The notes beneath the pieces were generated by a model. The model worked only from the letters and a program-made list of their open reading frames with translations. It searched no databases and was not told where the DNA came from. Shown in pieces: positions 18,838 through 26,988 of a stretch of DNA of 64,000 bases. This stretch comes from Chitinophaga oryzae (GTDB taxonomy: Bacteria; Bacteroidota; Bacteroidia; Chitinophagales; Chitinophagaceae): the NCBI RefSeq assembly GCF_012516375.2, contig NZ_CP051204.2, positions 7,130,001 through 7,194,000 on the forward strand, in the 5' to 3' direction. The first letter of the stretch is position 1; each line of letters opens with the position of its first letter. Position numbers and translations under genes: made by a program.

Positions 18838-20022
18838 TTATTTGTTTTTTCTGAATATGGCCAATAATATATAACTGATCGCCCAGGCAGCCAGTCCGCC
18901 GGCAATGGCCAGTGTAATGGCGCCGAAAACATACTGCAGCAGGTTGTCTCTTACTGCTGCCACACTAATCTGTTTATCAAACAACAGGTCTTTGGCGGAC
19001 CTTCCCATCCATACTTTCCCTGCCAGGAAACTGAAGAAGATCACGAAGGGTGTTAAGGGCGGCGTGCTCACATGGGCCGCCAGGAACACCAGCGCTTTAT
19101 TGAGCTTTAGTTTAACGGACAGCAGGAAAGCCACCAGCAGCTGGAATCCCCAAATGGGCACTATGCCCATGAATACGCCCAAACCAATGGCAGCGGCTTT
19201 GCGCGCATTGGATTCATCGGACTTTAATATCTCTTCCTTCCAGAACTTCTTCCAGTTTTCCTTTTTAAGCATCCACAGGAAAAGGTCGCGCGGCTTGATA
19301 TACAGGAAGGTAATGAGTACCAGTACGGTATTTAATACGCTGATACGCGAAAAATCCCGGAACGGCCTGAAGTGGGATATCCTCTCCTCTGCGGGGGGAT
19401 AATATACCTTCACCGGCGTCCAGTCTATTTTTACGCCTTTCCAGGCACTGCGCACCAGCACTTCTATTTCAAATTCATATTTGCTGCACCACCAGCGGGT
19501 ACGGCCCATGCGGCGCAGAGGGTACAACCGGTAGCCCGACTGGGTGTCGGGCCCTTTCAGACCTGTTTCCACATAAAACCAGAAGTTGGAAAACTTGTTG
19601 GCAAAAGTGTTTTTGCCTGGCATGTTTTCTTCGTTCAGATTACGGGCGCCTATTACCAGCGTATCCGGATGTGTGCTGATTTTCTCCAGCATACCGGGCA
19701 GATCGGAAGCAAAGTGCTGTCCGTCCGCATCCATGGTGATCACATAGTCATATCCCTGTGCCAGCGCATATTCAAAACCGCGTCGGAGGGCAATGCCTTT
19801 ACCACGGTTAGGGTTATACGATACTTTATGAATGGCGGGATATTTCTCGAGGATGGCGCTGGTATGGTCTGTGGCGCCGTCATTAACGACAATTACGTGG
19901 GAGGTATAGGACAGTGCGCCCTTTACTACCTCTTCCAGCGTAGTGGCGTTGTTGTAGGTAGGTATGAGCACGGCAGCGCGGTGACGCTCAAAATGTTCGT
20001 TATGTGTACTGTTGGTTGTCAC
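18838..20022 (-). CDS. Family 2 glycosyltransferase fused to a DUF2062 membrane domain
   Basis: 394 residues from a GTG directly after the preceding stop codon. Residues 10-230 are a GT-A fold of the dolichol-phosphate-mannose-synthase type: AVLIPTYNNATTLEEV, VNDGATDHT, then ITMDADGQH with the metal-binding DxD. Residues about 255-394 contain two or three helices with the DUF2062 pattern GLGVFMGIVPIWGFQ and AAHVSTPPLTPFV. Fusions of this kind are regular members of flexirubin/aryl-polyene loci. The acceptor is unknown; attachment of a sugar to a lipid or to the pigment is possible. In line with the dehydratase gene, no spacer. Confidence 0.88.
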   Translation of the reverse strand: MTTNSTHNEHFERHRAAVLIPTYNNATTLEEVVKGALSYTSHVIVVNDGATDHTSAILEKYPAIHKVSYNPNRGKGIALRRGFEYALAQGYDYVITMDADGQHFASDLPGMLEKISTHPDTLVIGARNLNEENMPGKNTFANKFSNFWFYVETGLKGPDTQSGYRLYPLRRMGRTRWWCSKYEFEIEVLVRSAWKGVKIDWTPVKVYYPPAEERISHFRPFRDFSRISVLNTVLVLITFLYIKPRDLFLWMLKKENWKKFWKEEILKSDESNARKAAAIGLGVFMGIVPIWGFQLLVAFLLSVKLKLNKALVFLAAHVSTPPLTPFVIFFSFLAGKVWMGRSAKDLLFDKQISVAAVRDNLLQYVFGAITLAIAGGLAAWAISYILLAIFRKNK

Positions 20023-20385
20023 TTATTTAAATACTCCCTGAAATTTCATAAATGTGGTCGCTTCCTTTTTCAGGGTAGCATTCACTTTCCATCCTCCGTT
20101 CTCTTCCGCTTTATACGTCAGGTTTACATCCACCTGCGGCTGTTGTACCGGATCTATCATATTCAGGAATTTCATCAGACCGGCTTTTTGCAGCACTACT
20201 TTCTGTTGCACCGCATCTTCCAGCGTTTCCGTGATGATCTGCATCATACATACGCCGGGCACTACCGGCTGTTCCGGAAAGTGACCACCGAAAATAGGAT
20301 GCGCCGCATTCAGTTCCAGCGTGAGGTTTACCTGACCCTCTTCATTTGCGATGGTGGTTATGTTATAAAAGTTCCCTTTCAGCAT
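20023..20385 (-). CDS. FabZ-like hotdog dehydratase subunit with His but no catalytic Glu
   Basis: 120 residues. HPIFGGHFPEQPVVPGV carries the FabZ-type catalytic His (His35). In FabZ the partner acid lies five residues after the PG glycine (PGVLxxE); here that position is Gln49 (PGVCMMQ). The second hotdog protein of the operon, at 30640-31068, shows the opposite pattern. Aryl-polyene systems use a dehydratase pair that works as a heterodimer (ApeI/ApeP), so this may be one half of such a pair removing water from 3-hydroxyacyl-ACP during polyene extension; pairing here is inference. Confidence 0.85.
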   Translation of the reverse strand: MLKGNFYNITTIANEEGQVNLTLELNAAHPIFGGHFPEQPVVPGVCMMQIITETLEDAVQQKVVLQKAGLMKFLNMIDPVQQPQVDVNLTYKAEENGGWKVNATLKKEATTFMKFQGVFK

Positions 20386-20460
20386 TTTGATATTTTGGTA
20401 TTGATATTTTGATATTTTGATATTGTTTTATCCGCTCTGATCAATTCGTAATTCGTAATT
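20386..20460. repeat. GATATTTT/AATTCGT short tandem repeats in gap
   Basis: The gap between the lipoprotein and dehydratase genes holds several near-copies of TTTTGATA (about 20386-20424) and a short AATTCGT array (20443-20460). It has the composition of one half of the palindromic arrays found elsewhere in the window, but the two halves do not pair with each other. Confidence 0.7.
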
Positions 20461-21079
20461 ATCTATGGGTCTTCTGCAGCGAGATATTGAACCGGAAGTT
20501 CTGATGCTCGATGCGGACCGTATCCGGTGTTCCCTGTGTGTAATGCTCCATCCACACTTTCACCACCGGTTTACGTTCAGACGATTTTTCGATACGTACC
20601 AATTGCGTACAGGCGGTATCCGTGATGTAGTAGTTATTGCCTTTAGCTGTAGGCACTACGGTATAACGGTACCGGCCGTCCGTAGCCACATGCGCCTGAC
20701 GCAGGTCCGGCCGCAGCAGCACCAGTTCAAAATCCTGGCGCAACGTCGTCACCACCGCTTTTTTATCCATTTTGGGCAACAGGTAATGTTTCGTAAAATT
20801 TCCCTGTTTGTCAAATTCAAAATCGAAAAATTTGAATCCCATCTCATTGGCAAACACCACCCGGAGGCTACTGTCGGGCATCTGCTTGAAAAACAGCAGT
20901 CCGCTCAGGTGATGCTTCAGGATATTGACCTGCGTGCTGTACAGTGTAGCGTCGAAAGCCGGACTGAACTGCTGTATGCAGTCCACCTTGCCTTCCGTGC
21001 GCTGCAACCCCTTATAAACGGACGTACAGCTGGTCAGCAAAACGCAAAACAGCACACTATTTAACCATAAATACCGCAT
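20459..21079 (-). CDS. Lipoprotein of the pigment cluster, LolB/DUF3261-like
   Basis: About 206 residues from ATG 21079; ATG 21094 is also possible and adds five residues. The N-terminus MRYLWLNSVLFCVLLTSC is an SPII signal peptide with lipobox LTSC. The rest is mostly beta-strand, with repeated aromatic/charged alternation. Aryl-polyene loci carry a LolA-like protein plus a lipoprotein of this size, thought to carry the pigment to the outer membrane; position directly after the LolA-like gene fits that model. No sequence motif proves the function. Its start overlaps the LolA-like gene by 23 bp. Confidence 0.7.
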   Translation of the reverse strand: MRYLWLNSVLFCVLLTSCTSVYKGLQRTEGKVDCIQQFSPAFDATLYSTQVNILKHHLSGLLFFKQMPDSSLRVVFANEMGFKFFDFEFDKQGNFTKHYLLPKMDKKAVVTTLRQDFELVLLRPDLRQAHVATDGRYRYTVVPTAKGNNYYITDTACTQLVRIEKSSERKPVVKVWMEHYTQGTPDTVRIEHQNFRFNISLQKTHR

Positions 21080-21689
21080 CCGGAATATTCGCATTCACTT
21101 GTTTGTGTAAAAAGCTGATGTTGGTGTCATCACCGGAAGGCTCTGCCATCGTGATGCTCGCTACGGTAAAATCTTTTTTATCCACCAGCAGGGTGATCAT
21201 CCTGAAATAACCGGCCATGGCTTTGTTGACGGGCACCATTTCCAGGCGGTAGTGCTGCGCGTTTTCAAACGCTTTGGTGGTAAAGTCCGCATTGTCCAGC
21301 ACTGTACCGCGTACACAGTCGACCGTGATTTTATTGATCTGTTCAAACAGCTTGTTGTTCTTACCGGACACTTTGCTTTCCTTCTGGTTGTCTTTGATGC
21401 GGATGTCTTTTCCGTTCATGACCAGCAGGTAATAGGACGGCTGCTGGTATTCCATGCGGACTTTATTATCCCGCTTGAACCAGAACTTCCCTTTCGATAC
21501 AATTTTATCGGAAAGCATGCTCAGGTTCTTTTCCTGCACAAAATCGCATTGTATGCTCTGTGTCTGCTGCGCGGCTTTCGCGAATTCCCTTTTCACGCCC
21601 TGCAGGTCGGTCACCGGTTTAAAGCCGGACTGCGCCTGCAATTGCAGCGATAGCAGGGAAATCAGGTATATCATCATCCATTTACACAT
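21057..21689 (-). CDS. LolA-like outer membrane lipoprotein carrier protein
   Basis: 210 residues with a signal peptide (cleavage near LQAQ-S, residues 18-20). The segment FVQEKNLSMLSDKIVSKGKF, followed by YLLVMNGKDI, is the core signature of the LolA-like fold, an open half-barrel with a hydrophobic cavity. LolA shuttles lipoproteins through the periplasm; this operon copy probably carries the hydrophobic pigment or its precursor instead, as inferred for aryl-polyene loci. It overlaps the deacetylase gene by 8 bp and the lipoprotein gene by 23 bp, which suggests coupled translation of three envelope proteins. Confidence 0.85.
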   Translation of the reverse strand: MCKWMMIYLISLLSLQLQAQSGFKPVTDLQGVKREFAKAAQQTQSIQCDFVQEKNLSMLSDKIVSKGKFWFKRDNKVRMEYQQPSYYLLVMNGKDIRIKDNQKESKVSGKNNKLFEQINKITVDCVRGTVLDNADFTTKAFENAQHYRLEMVPVNKAMAGYFRMITLLVDKKDFTVASITMAEPSGDDTNISFLHKQVNANIPDAVFMVK

Positions 21690-22464
21690 AAGCTGGCACT
21701 TTTAACATTTTATCCATCCTTTCCAGCCGGTAGCCTTCCGCTTTGATGGCGCTGATCAGCCGGGGCAGGATACTGGCGGTGATGCTGCAGGTGTCATGCA
21801 AAAGGATCACTGCACCGGGGTGCAGTTCCGACATAATTTTCTGCAGTAATTTATTTTCATCTGTGGCCACGGTGTCCATAGAGCGGATGCTCCAGCCCAC
21901 CGGCACGTAGTTGTTTTTTTTAATGGCCCTTGCCAGGTTGGGATTGGTGACGCCGTATGGCGGGCGGAACAGGCGCGGTTGCAGCCCGGTGGCGTTGATG
22001 GTAACGGTGTCCATCTTTTCCATATCCTTTCCCATAGAACTGCTGGTATGCATATCGAACCAGAAATCATGGGAATAGGTATGGTTACCGATCATATGTC
22101 CTTCTGCGTGTATCCGTTGCAGTAAGTGCGCATTGCCTTCTATGTTTTTCCCGATGCAGAAGAAAGCTGCTTTCACCTGGTGTTTATCGAGGATATCGAG
22201 GATCAGCGGGGTATGCGTAGCCTCCGGCCCGTCGTCGAAGGAGAGCGCCACCACGTTTTCGGAGGTAGATGCTGCGCAGACGGTTTTAATGAAGAAGCCG
22301 GAGCGGATGTTCATGGCGCCCCTGATATAAAAAGGCAACAGTAACAGCGGCGGCGCTGCCAGCCACCAGAGCGACAAAGACGGGTACAGGCCGGACAATC
22401 TGATGCCCAGCAGTACGGCGATGGCCGCAATGATGATGATATTTGCAGTCCGGTTATTCAACAT
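21682..22464 (-). CDS. NodB-type polysaccharide deacetylase family protein
   Basis: 260 residues. Two N-terminal membrane segments (about 8-48) precede the catalytic domain. SFDDGP (about 75-80) gives the catalytic Asp and metal Asp, and HMIGNHTYSH gives both metal-binding His residues; RPPYG and ILLHD match motifs 3 and 5. Family members remove N- or O-acetyl groups from sugars such as chitin or peptidoglycan. Its role in the pigment locus is not obvious; deacetylation of an intermediate or envelope sugar is possible. Neighbouring genes overlap on both sides. Confidence 0.88.
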   Translation of the reverse strand: MLNNRTANIIIIAAIAVLLGIRLSGLYPSLSLWWLAAPPLLLLPFYIRGAMNIRSGFFIKTVCAASTSENVVALSFDDGPEATHTPLILDILDKHQVKAAFFCIGKNIEGNAHLLQRIHAEGHMIGNHTYSHDFWFDMHTSSSMGKDMEKMDTVTINATGLQPRLFRPPYGVTNPNLARAIKKNNYVPVGWSIRSMDTVATDENKLLQKIMSELHPGAVILLHDTCSITASILPRLISAIKAEGYRLERMDKMLKVPAYV

Positions 22465-23524
22465 GGGAGAGCAGAACGAGGGAATGATGCGTACCCTGGT
22501 GATGGTTATACAATAATATTTTTTTGATGCTGCGGGGCGCCTGGCCGTAAAACATGGCTGCGTCGGGCACTGCCTGGTCTGCCAGGATGCCGTTGGCCAG
22601 CCACATGCCGAAACCGGCGGCTGTAGGATATTCTCCGCAGAGGTGTTTGAAGCTCGCTTCCGGATGTTCGGGAAACAGCGCTTCCACTATTTCCTCATAA
22701 ATTTCATCCTGGTCGATGTCGCCGTTCCTGCCGGTGATCAGCAGGTCGATATCGTTGGGGGTACAGTTATTGTCTTCGAGGAACTTCATGATATGGCCGA
22801 TCACTTCCCCTTCCCACATGGGTTTGTACAGGGTGCTGATACCGGTGAGCTCCGCAGCGGTGTTGGCTCCCGGCTGTGTGCCCAGGGTGAAGAAAGCAGC
22901 GCCTTCTCCGGCTATGGTGCCGCGGGTGGGGCTGTTCAGCAGCTCCATGGTTTTCACGGGTTCTTTTTTATAGATCCCGAAGCGGGACAGTATCTGGTAA
23001 CTATGTTGCGTCAGTTCATCCAGTCCGCCGACCAGTATCTGTTGTGCGCTGCCTTCGCGGAGCATCATGATGGTGTCCAGCAGGGCGTTTTCAAAAGAGA
23101 ACCCACGGTGTACGAAAGTATTGTTGTAAGCGTTGCAGCCCAGCAGCAGCGCTATCTGTCCGCCTACCGTATTATGTGTGCTCTGGATAAAAGCGGTAGG
23201 CGTCAGCATTTCTTCCTGTTGATTCACCATTTTGGTGAGGAATACGCCGGTGTCGTCGAGACAGCCGTAGGCCGTGCCCGTTACGATGGCGTCCGGCATG
23301 GTGATGCCTGCTGCCTGCAGGCTGAGGTTAGCTGCGCCAACACCCATTTTTACCACACGGCTCATGCGGCGGATCTGTTTCACGTCGATCCACTGTTTAT
23401 AGTCCGGGTCTACCGTTGCCAGCTTTACCTGCTCATATTCGCGCAGATTGGCCAGCATAGGTCCTCCTGCCGCAGTTTCCTGCGGAGAAATACAACCGGC
23501 GCCGTTTATATAGATGCTCAACAT
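22454..23524 (-). CDS. Ketosynthase chain-length-factor-like protein (no catalytic Cys)
   Basis: 356 residues with a thiolase fold related to beta-ketoacyl synthases. Where active KS proteins have TACSSG, this protein reads NTFVHRGFSFENALLD, with no Cys, so it cannot form the acyl thioester. It lies directly after the KS gene (15 bp), the classical order of a KS/CLF heterodimer in type II polyketide systems. ApeO/ApeC-type pairs build aryl polyenes in the same way. I infer that it forms a heterodimer with the protein from 23540-24733 and helps set polyene length. Confidence 0.85.
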   Translation of the reverse strand: MLSIYINGAGCISPQETAAGGPMLANLREYEQVKLATVDPDYKQWIDVKQIRRMSRVVKMGVGAANLSLQAAGITMPDAIVTGTAYGCLDDTGVFLTKMVNQQEEMLTPTAFIQSTHNTVGGQIALLLGCNAYNNTFVHRGFSFENALLDTIMMLREGSAQQILVGGLDELTQHSYQILSRFGIYKKEPVKTMELLNSPTRGTIAGEGAAFFTLGTQPGANTAAELTGISTLYKPMWEGEVIGHIMKFLEDNNCTPNDIDLLITGRNGDIDQDEIYEEIVEALFPEHPEASFKHLCGEYPTAAGFGMWLANGILADQAVPDAAMFYGQAPRSIKKILLYNHHQGTHHSLVLLSHVE

Positions 23525-23539
23525 AATCTCATTTAATCA

Positions 23540-24733
23540 CTAAAAGCTGGAAAAAACCAGGCTGGAACAGTTACCGCCAAAACCGAAGGAATTGGACATC
23601 ACATGGCGAAGGTCATTTCCTTCAGACCAGGTGGTGGCCGGTGCAAACGGCAGTTCCTTCATCTGGTGCTCAAAACGTGCGTTGGGATAGATGATCCCTT
23701 CTTTCACCGCTACGGCCGACAATACCGCTTCAATACCGCCGCTGGCGCCCAGGGTATGCCCTGTGAACGATTTGGTGGAGCTCATGGCCGGAAAATGCGG
23801 CGCAAAGATGCGGTTGATGGCTATGCCTTCCGACACATCGTTGTTACCGGTACCCGTACCATGCAGATTGATGTACCCTATCTGCTGTGGCTGCAGTCCG
23901 CTCATGTCCAGTGCGCCTTTCATGGCCAGGTAGTTGCCTGTACCGTCGGGCGATGAGGCTGTCTGGTGATAGGCGTCGTTGGCGTTGGCGAAGCCGCTGA
24001 GGCGGCACCATGGCTGCAGCTGGGCGGCCAGGCTGTCGGACACCAGCACCACGTAACCGGCGCCTTCGCCCAGATTAAGCCCGGTGCGGGTTTCGTCGAA
24101 GGGACGGCAAGGTTGCTGGTCCAGGATCATGAGGGTGTTAAAACCGTTGAGCGTAAAGCGGGTCAGGGAGTCTGTGCCACCGGCGATCACTACGTCCACG
24201 ATATTGTTGCGTATAAGGCGATAGCCGTACATCAGGGCATTAGCGCCGGATGAACAGGCGGTGCTGATGGTAGACACATGGTGCCGGATGCCCAGGGCAT
24301 CGGCCACTATTTCGGTGATGCTGCCGCATTCGTGGTGCATCACCTGTCGCAGACGCCCTTTGCGGTTGTCTGCCAGGTATTCCGCGAAAAAGTCTTCCGT
24401 TTTGTCCATGCCTCCTACCGTGTTGCCGGACACGAGCCCGACACGGTAACGGGAGATATCGCCCAAACCGGACGATTGCCATGCTTCCCTGGCGGCAATC
24501 AGGCTAAGCAGGGCCGTGCGGCTGATATTTTCCGGCAGCCCGGCCATATCGGCCAGCGTGTCGTTATCAGCTTTCACTTCCGCTACGGGAAAAGTGCTAC
24601 GGTGCACGGATGACAGGTATTTCATGGCGCCCATGCCCGGTTGCATCTCACGGAAAGCCTGCAGGCTCTCCCGTAAGTTCAGGCCTATGCCGCTGATGAC
24701 ACCGCCACCCGCTATCCACACCTTTTCACTCAT
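23540..24733 (-). CDS. Beta-ketoacyl-ACP synthase, KAS I/II type (KS partner of the CLF)
   Basis: 397 residues. STISTACSSGANAL places the catalytic Cys at 160; LHGTGTGNND and SFTGHTLGASGG provide the two His residues of the Cys-His-His triad. This is a complete decarboxylating condensing enzyme. It sits between an ACP gene (4-bp overlap) and the chain-length-factor-like gene, so it is the best candidate for the main polyene-extending ketosynthase. Two further active-type KS genes are in the operon at 28169 and 32468. Confidence 0.93.
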   Translation of the reverse strand: MSEKVWIAGGGVISGIGLNLRESLQAFREMQPGMGAMKYLSSVHRSTFPVAEVKADNDTLADMAGLPENISRTALLSLIAAREAWQSSGLGDISRYRVGLVSGNTVGGMDKTEDFFAEYLADNRKGRLRQVMHHECGSITEIVADALGIRHHVSTISTACSSGANALMYGYRLIRNNIVDVVIAGGTDSLTRFTLNGFNTLMILDQQPCRPFDETRTGLNLGEGAGYVVLVSDSLAAQLQPWCRLSGFANANDAYHQTASSPDGTGNYLAMKGALDMSGLQPQQIGYINLHGTGTGNNDVSEGIAINRIFAPHFPAMSSTKSFTGHTLGASGGIEAVLSAVAVKEGIIYPNARFEHQMKELPFAPATTWSEGNDLRHVMSNSFGFGGNCSSLVFSSF

Positions 24734-24990
24734 GCTTTGGCTTTTTGAGCAACAATAAATTCCGCCATGGAACGGATGGAGTAAAATATCTCCGGTCCCT
24801 GTTCAGGGTTAGCAATACGGATGTTATAATGCTGTTGCAGCAATACGATCAGTTCCAGCGCATCGATAGAATCGAGACCCAGCCCTTCTTTAAACAACGG
24901 TTCATCGTTGCCGATGCTTTCCGGTGTTACTTCCTGCAAATTCAATTGTTCGATGATCTGTTTTTTCAGATCTGCCATCAGCTGTTCCAT
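24730..24990 (-). CDS. Acyl carrier protein
   Basis: 86 residues. EGLGLDSIDALEL places the phosphopantetheine Ser at residue 41 in the usual DSx helix-2 setting. It would be loaded by AcpS (same operon) and carry the growing polyene for the KS/CLF pair whose gene follows with a 4-bp overlap. One of two ACP genes in the locus. A run of TTTTGATAT-like repeats lies just upstream of the start codon, with no visible Shine-Dalgarno site. Confidence 0.93.
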   Translation of the reverse strand: MEQLMADLKKQIIEQLNLQEVTPESIGNDEPLFKEGLGLDSIDALELIVLLQQHYNIRIANPEQGPEIFYSIRSMAEFIVAQKAKA

Positions 24991-24995
24991 CGCAA

Positions 24996-25033
24996 TTTTG
25001 GTATTTTGTTATTTTGATATTTTGTTATTTAGA
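24996..25033. repeat. TTTTGTTAT/TTTTGATAT short tandem repeat
   Basis: Four imperfect units of TATTTTG(T/A) fill the gap between the ACP and KS-like genes, up to and partly into the KS-like gene's 3' end. Single arm. Confidence 0.75.
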
Positions 25034-25644
25034 TAAAGTTCATTTAGCGCCTCAGCTGTTAATGGCCTGGACATGTCTTTAGGCTGGCCTTCCAACAGGA
25101 ACAGGGCCACTTCGTAATCGTCGCCCATTACTTCCACCCAGCCGCAGAGGCAAGCCTGTAGCGGCGTGGTGTGGAGCAGCTGCGCAGGGTAGCTGCTCAT
25201 CAGCTCCGGATCAAAATTTTCAGACACGAAGAAGGTATTCTCCCCTTTAAAACCGTGCCGGATGCAGATTTCCCCCATTACGATATTGGGGAGGGTGTAT
25301 ACAAAGAGGGCCGGACTGGCGATCTCCTTCACGGTGGCATAGTACCGGATGTCCGTATCGAGGCTGCCACTGCGGTTAGACAACACCATTCCCACTGCTT
25401 CCGGCGGCAGCGCCTGTACAGGCGCATGTTTGAGCAGTACTTCCGCTGCCAGCCACCCCAGTTTGCTGAGGGCGTCCATTTTATGGAACTTGGGATACTG
25501 CCCGGAAAACCGGTCATATCCCGCCCGCAGCCACTCCTGTAAGTCCATGCTCCGGTCTGCTTCCCACAGCAATGTACCGTTCAACCAGATGCCGTGGTCC
25601 CTGATAATACAACTTCCTGTAATATATGCTTCCGCGCTATTCAA
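25009..25644 (-). CDS. Short ketosynthase-fold-like protein of the pigment cluster
   Basis: 211 residues. No ATG is available upstream; the frame begins at TTG 25644, which overlaps the end of the flavoenzyme gene by 8 bp. The segments AVGMVLSNRSGSLDTD and LFVYTLPNIVMGEICIRHGFKGEN resemble the N-terminal half of ketosynthases, but there is no TACSSG motif and the C-terminal His motifs are missing. Proteins of this size annotated as 3-oxoacyl-ACP synthase-like recur in flexirubin loci. It is probably a non-catalytic partner or scaffold. The reading frame's C-terminal residues (LNNKISK) come from the repeat array. Confidence 0.7.
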   Translation of the reverse strand: MNSAEAYITGSCIIRDHGIWLNGTLLWEADRSMDLQEWLRAGYDRFSGQYPKFHKMDALSKLGWLAAEVLLKHAPVQALPPEAVGMVLSNRSGSLDTDIRYYATVKEIASPALFVYTLPNIVMGEICIRHGFKGENTFFVSENFDPELMSSYPAQLLHTTPLQACLCGWVEVMGDDYEVALFLLEGQPKDMSRPLTAEALNELYLNNKISK

Positions 25645-26893
25645 TCTCTGAACTGCTTTTTAATTTTTCTGTTAATTCTATGGTCCTGGCCAGCCGCTTC
25701 AGCGCCGTGTCGTGGTTTTTCACAAACGGGTTGCTCATATCCCAGACATATCCTGCCAGTACGGAACAGATCTGTCCCTTGATCACCGGGTCTGCGTCTT
25801 TCTTGAAGAAAATGGTATCCAGCGTGCCTTCGTACCATGCCATTACATAGGAACGGAAGGTGTTTACCCCCTGCAGGGTGGGTTCCATATATTCTTTTTC
25901 CCAGTCCACATCCTCTCCGCGCAGCTTTTTGATCACCAGTTTAGCAGCCGTTTGGCTGGAAACGCAGGCCAAAGTTACGCCAGAAGAGAAAATCGGGTCC
26001 AAAAATTCTGTTACGTTGCCGGTCAGCACAAAACCATCTCCGTAAAACTTATCGGTGGTGGCGGACCAGGACTGGAGTACCCTGGGTTCAAATACCAGTT
26101 CCACATCCCGGAAACGCTCGCGGGTATATGGTTCTGCTTCCAGCAGGGCGCGGTATACTTCCTCATCGGTACCGGGGTACTGGGCAAAAAATTCCGGATC
26201 GCCAACGAAACCAAGGGAGGTAACGCCGGTGGAAAACGGAATGATCCAGATCCAGACGCCTTTTTTATGCACCACCGCCGTGATACGGTTAGGTTCATCG
26301 GCCATAGAGCGGCGTGTGTCTACCGTATGGGAGAAGAGTGCTTTACGGGGCTGAAGGCTGGAATTTTTTTCCAGGTTGAACAAGCGGGGGATTACCCGGC
26401 CATAGCCGCTCCCATCCACGATAAAGCGGGCTTCTATGGTAGATTTGTTCCCGTCTTTATCTTCTATCGTAGTAACGGAATCAGAGCCATTGAAACGTAT
26501 ATCCGTTACCGTAGTTTCATATGCTACCGGTACGCCCATACTTTCCACGGTATCTGCCAGTGTTTTATCGAAATCGGCCCTTGTCACCTGCCAGGTCCAG
26601 GTCCAGCCCGGTGTATATTGCTCTTTGAAAGTAAAATCGCAGAGCGCATCGCCCTTGACGAACTTGGCGCCGAATTTTTCCTGAAAACCTTTGGCTTTGA
26701 TGGCATCGATGAAACCGGCTTCGTTCAGCGCGTCCATACTGCGGGGCAGCAGACTCTCACCGATTACGAACCGGGGAAATTTCATCTTCTCCACGATTTT
26801 CACCTTATAACCTGCCTGGTGGATAATAGACGCCGCTACTGTACCGGCAGGTCCCGCACCTATCACTAAAACATCTACTTGTTCAGTTTTCAT
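25637..26893 (-). CDS. FAD-dependent monooxygenase/halogenase-like enzyme (WxWxIP motif)
   Basis: 418 residues. GAGPAG at 12-17 is the FAD dinucleotide site. KFPRFVIGESLLP (38-50) and WIWIIP at 214-219 match the flavin-dependent halogenase pattern, whose WxWxIP motif is thought to block ordinary monooxygenation. The overall layout is closest to the phenol/pyrrole halogenase branch rather than tryptophan halogenases. Chlorinated flexirubins are known, so ring chlorination is a reasonable inference; the family also holds hydroxylases and geranylgeranyl-reductase-like enzymes, so activity needs proof. A 95-bp gap with a palindrome separates it from the methyltransferase gene. Confidence 0.83.
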   Translation of the reverse strand: MKTEQVDVLVIGAGPAGTVAASIIHQAGYKVKIVEKMKFPRFVIGESLLPRSMDALNEAGFIDAIKAKGFQEKFGAKFVKGDALCDFTFKEQYTPGWTWTWQVTRADFDKTLADTVESMGVPVAYETTVTDIRFNGSDSVTTIEDKDGNKSTIEARFIVDGSGYGRVIPRLFNLEKNSSLQPRKALFSHTVDTRRSMADEPNRITAVVHKKGVWIWIIPFSTGVTSLGFVGDPEFFAQYPGTDEEVYRALLEAEPYTRERFRDVELVFEPRVLQSWSATTDKFYGDGFVLTGNVTEFLDPIFSSGVTLACVSSQTAAKLVIKKLRGEDVDWEKEYMEPTLQGVNTFRSYVMAWYEGTLDTIFFKKDADPVIKGQICSVLAGYVWDMSNPFVKNHDTALKRLARTIELTEKLKSSSEIE

Positions 26894-26933
26894 ACGGTTA
26901 AAACATTTACGATTTAGAAATTTGGGGATTTCC

Positions 26934-26968
26934 GATTTTGGGATTCTGAGATCAAAAATCCCAAAATC
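26934..26968. repeat. Palindromic A/T-rich intergenic element
   Basis: Perfect 12-bp arms GATTTTGGGATT/AATCCCAAAATC around an 11-bp spacer, flanked by further short repeats of GATTT/AAATC. It lies between the methyltransferase stop and the flavoenzyme start and could act as a weak terminator, mRNA-end hairpin or processing site. Confidence 0.75.
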
Positions 26969-26988
26969 AAAAAATCGAAAATTGTTTT

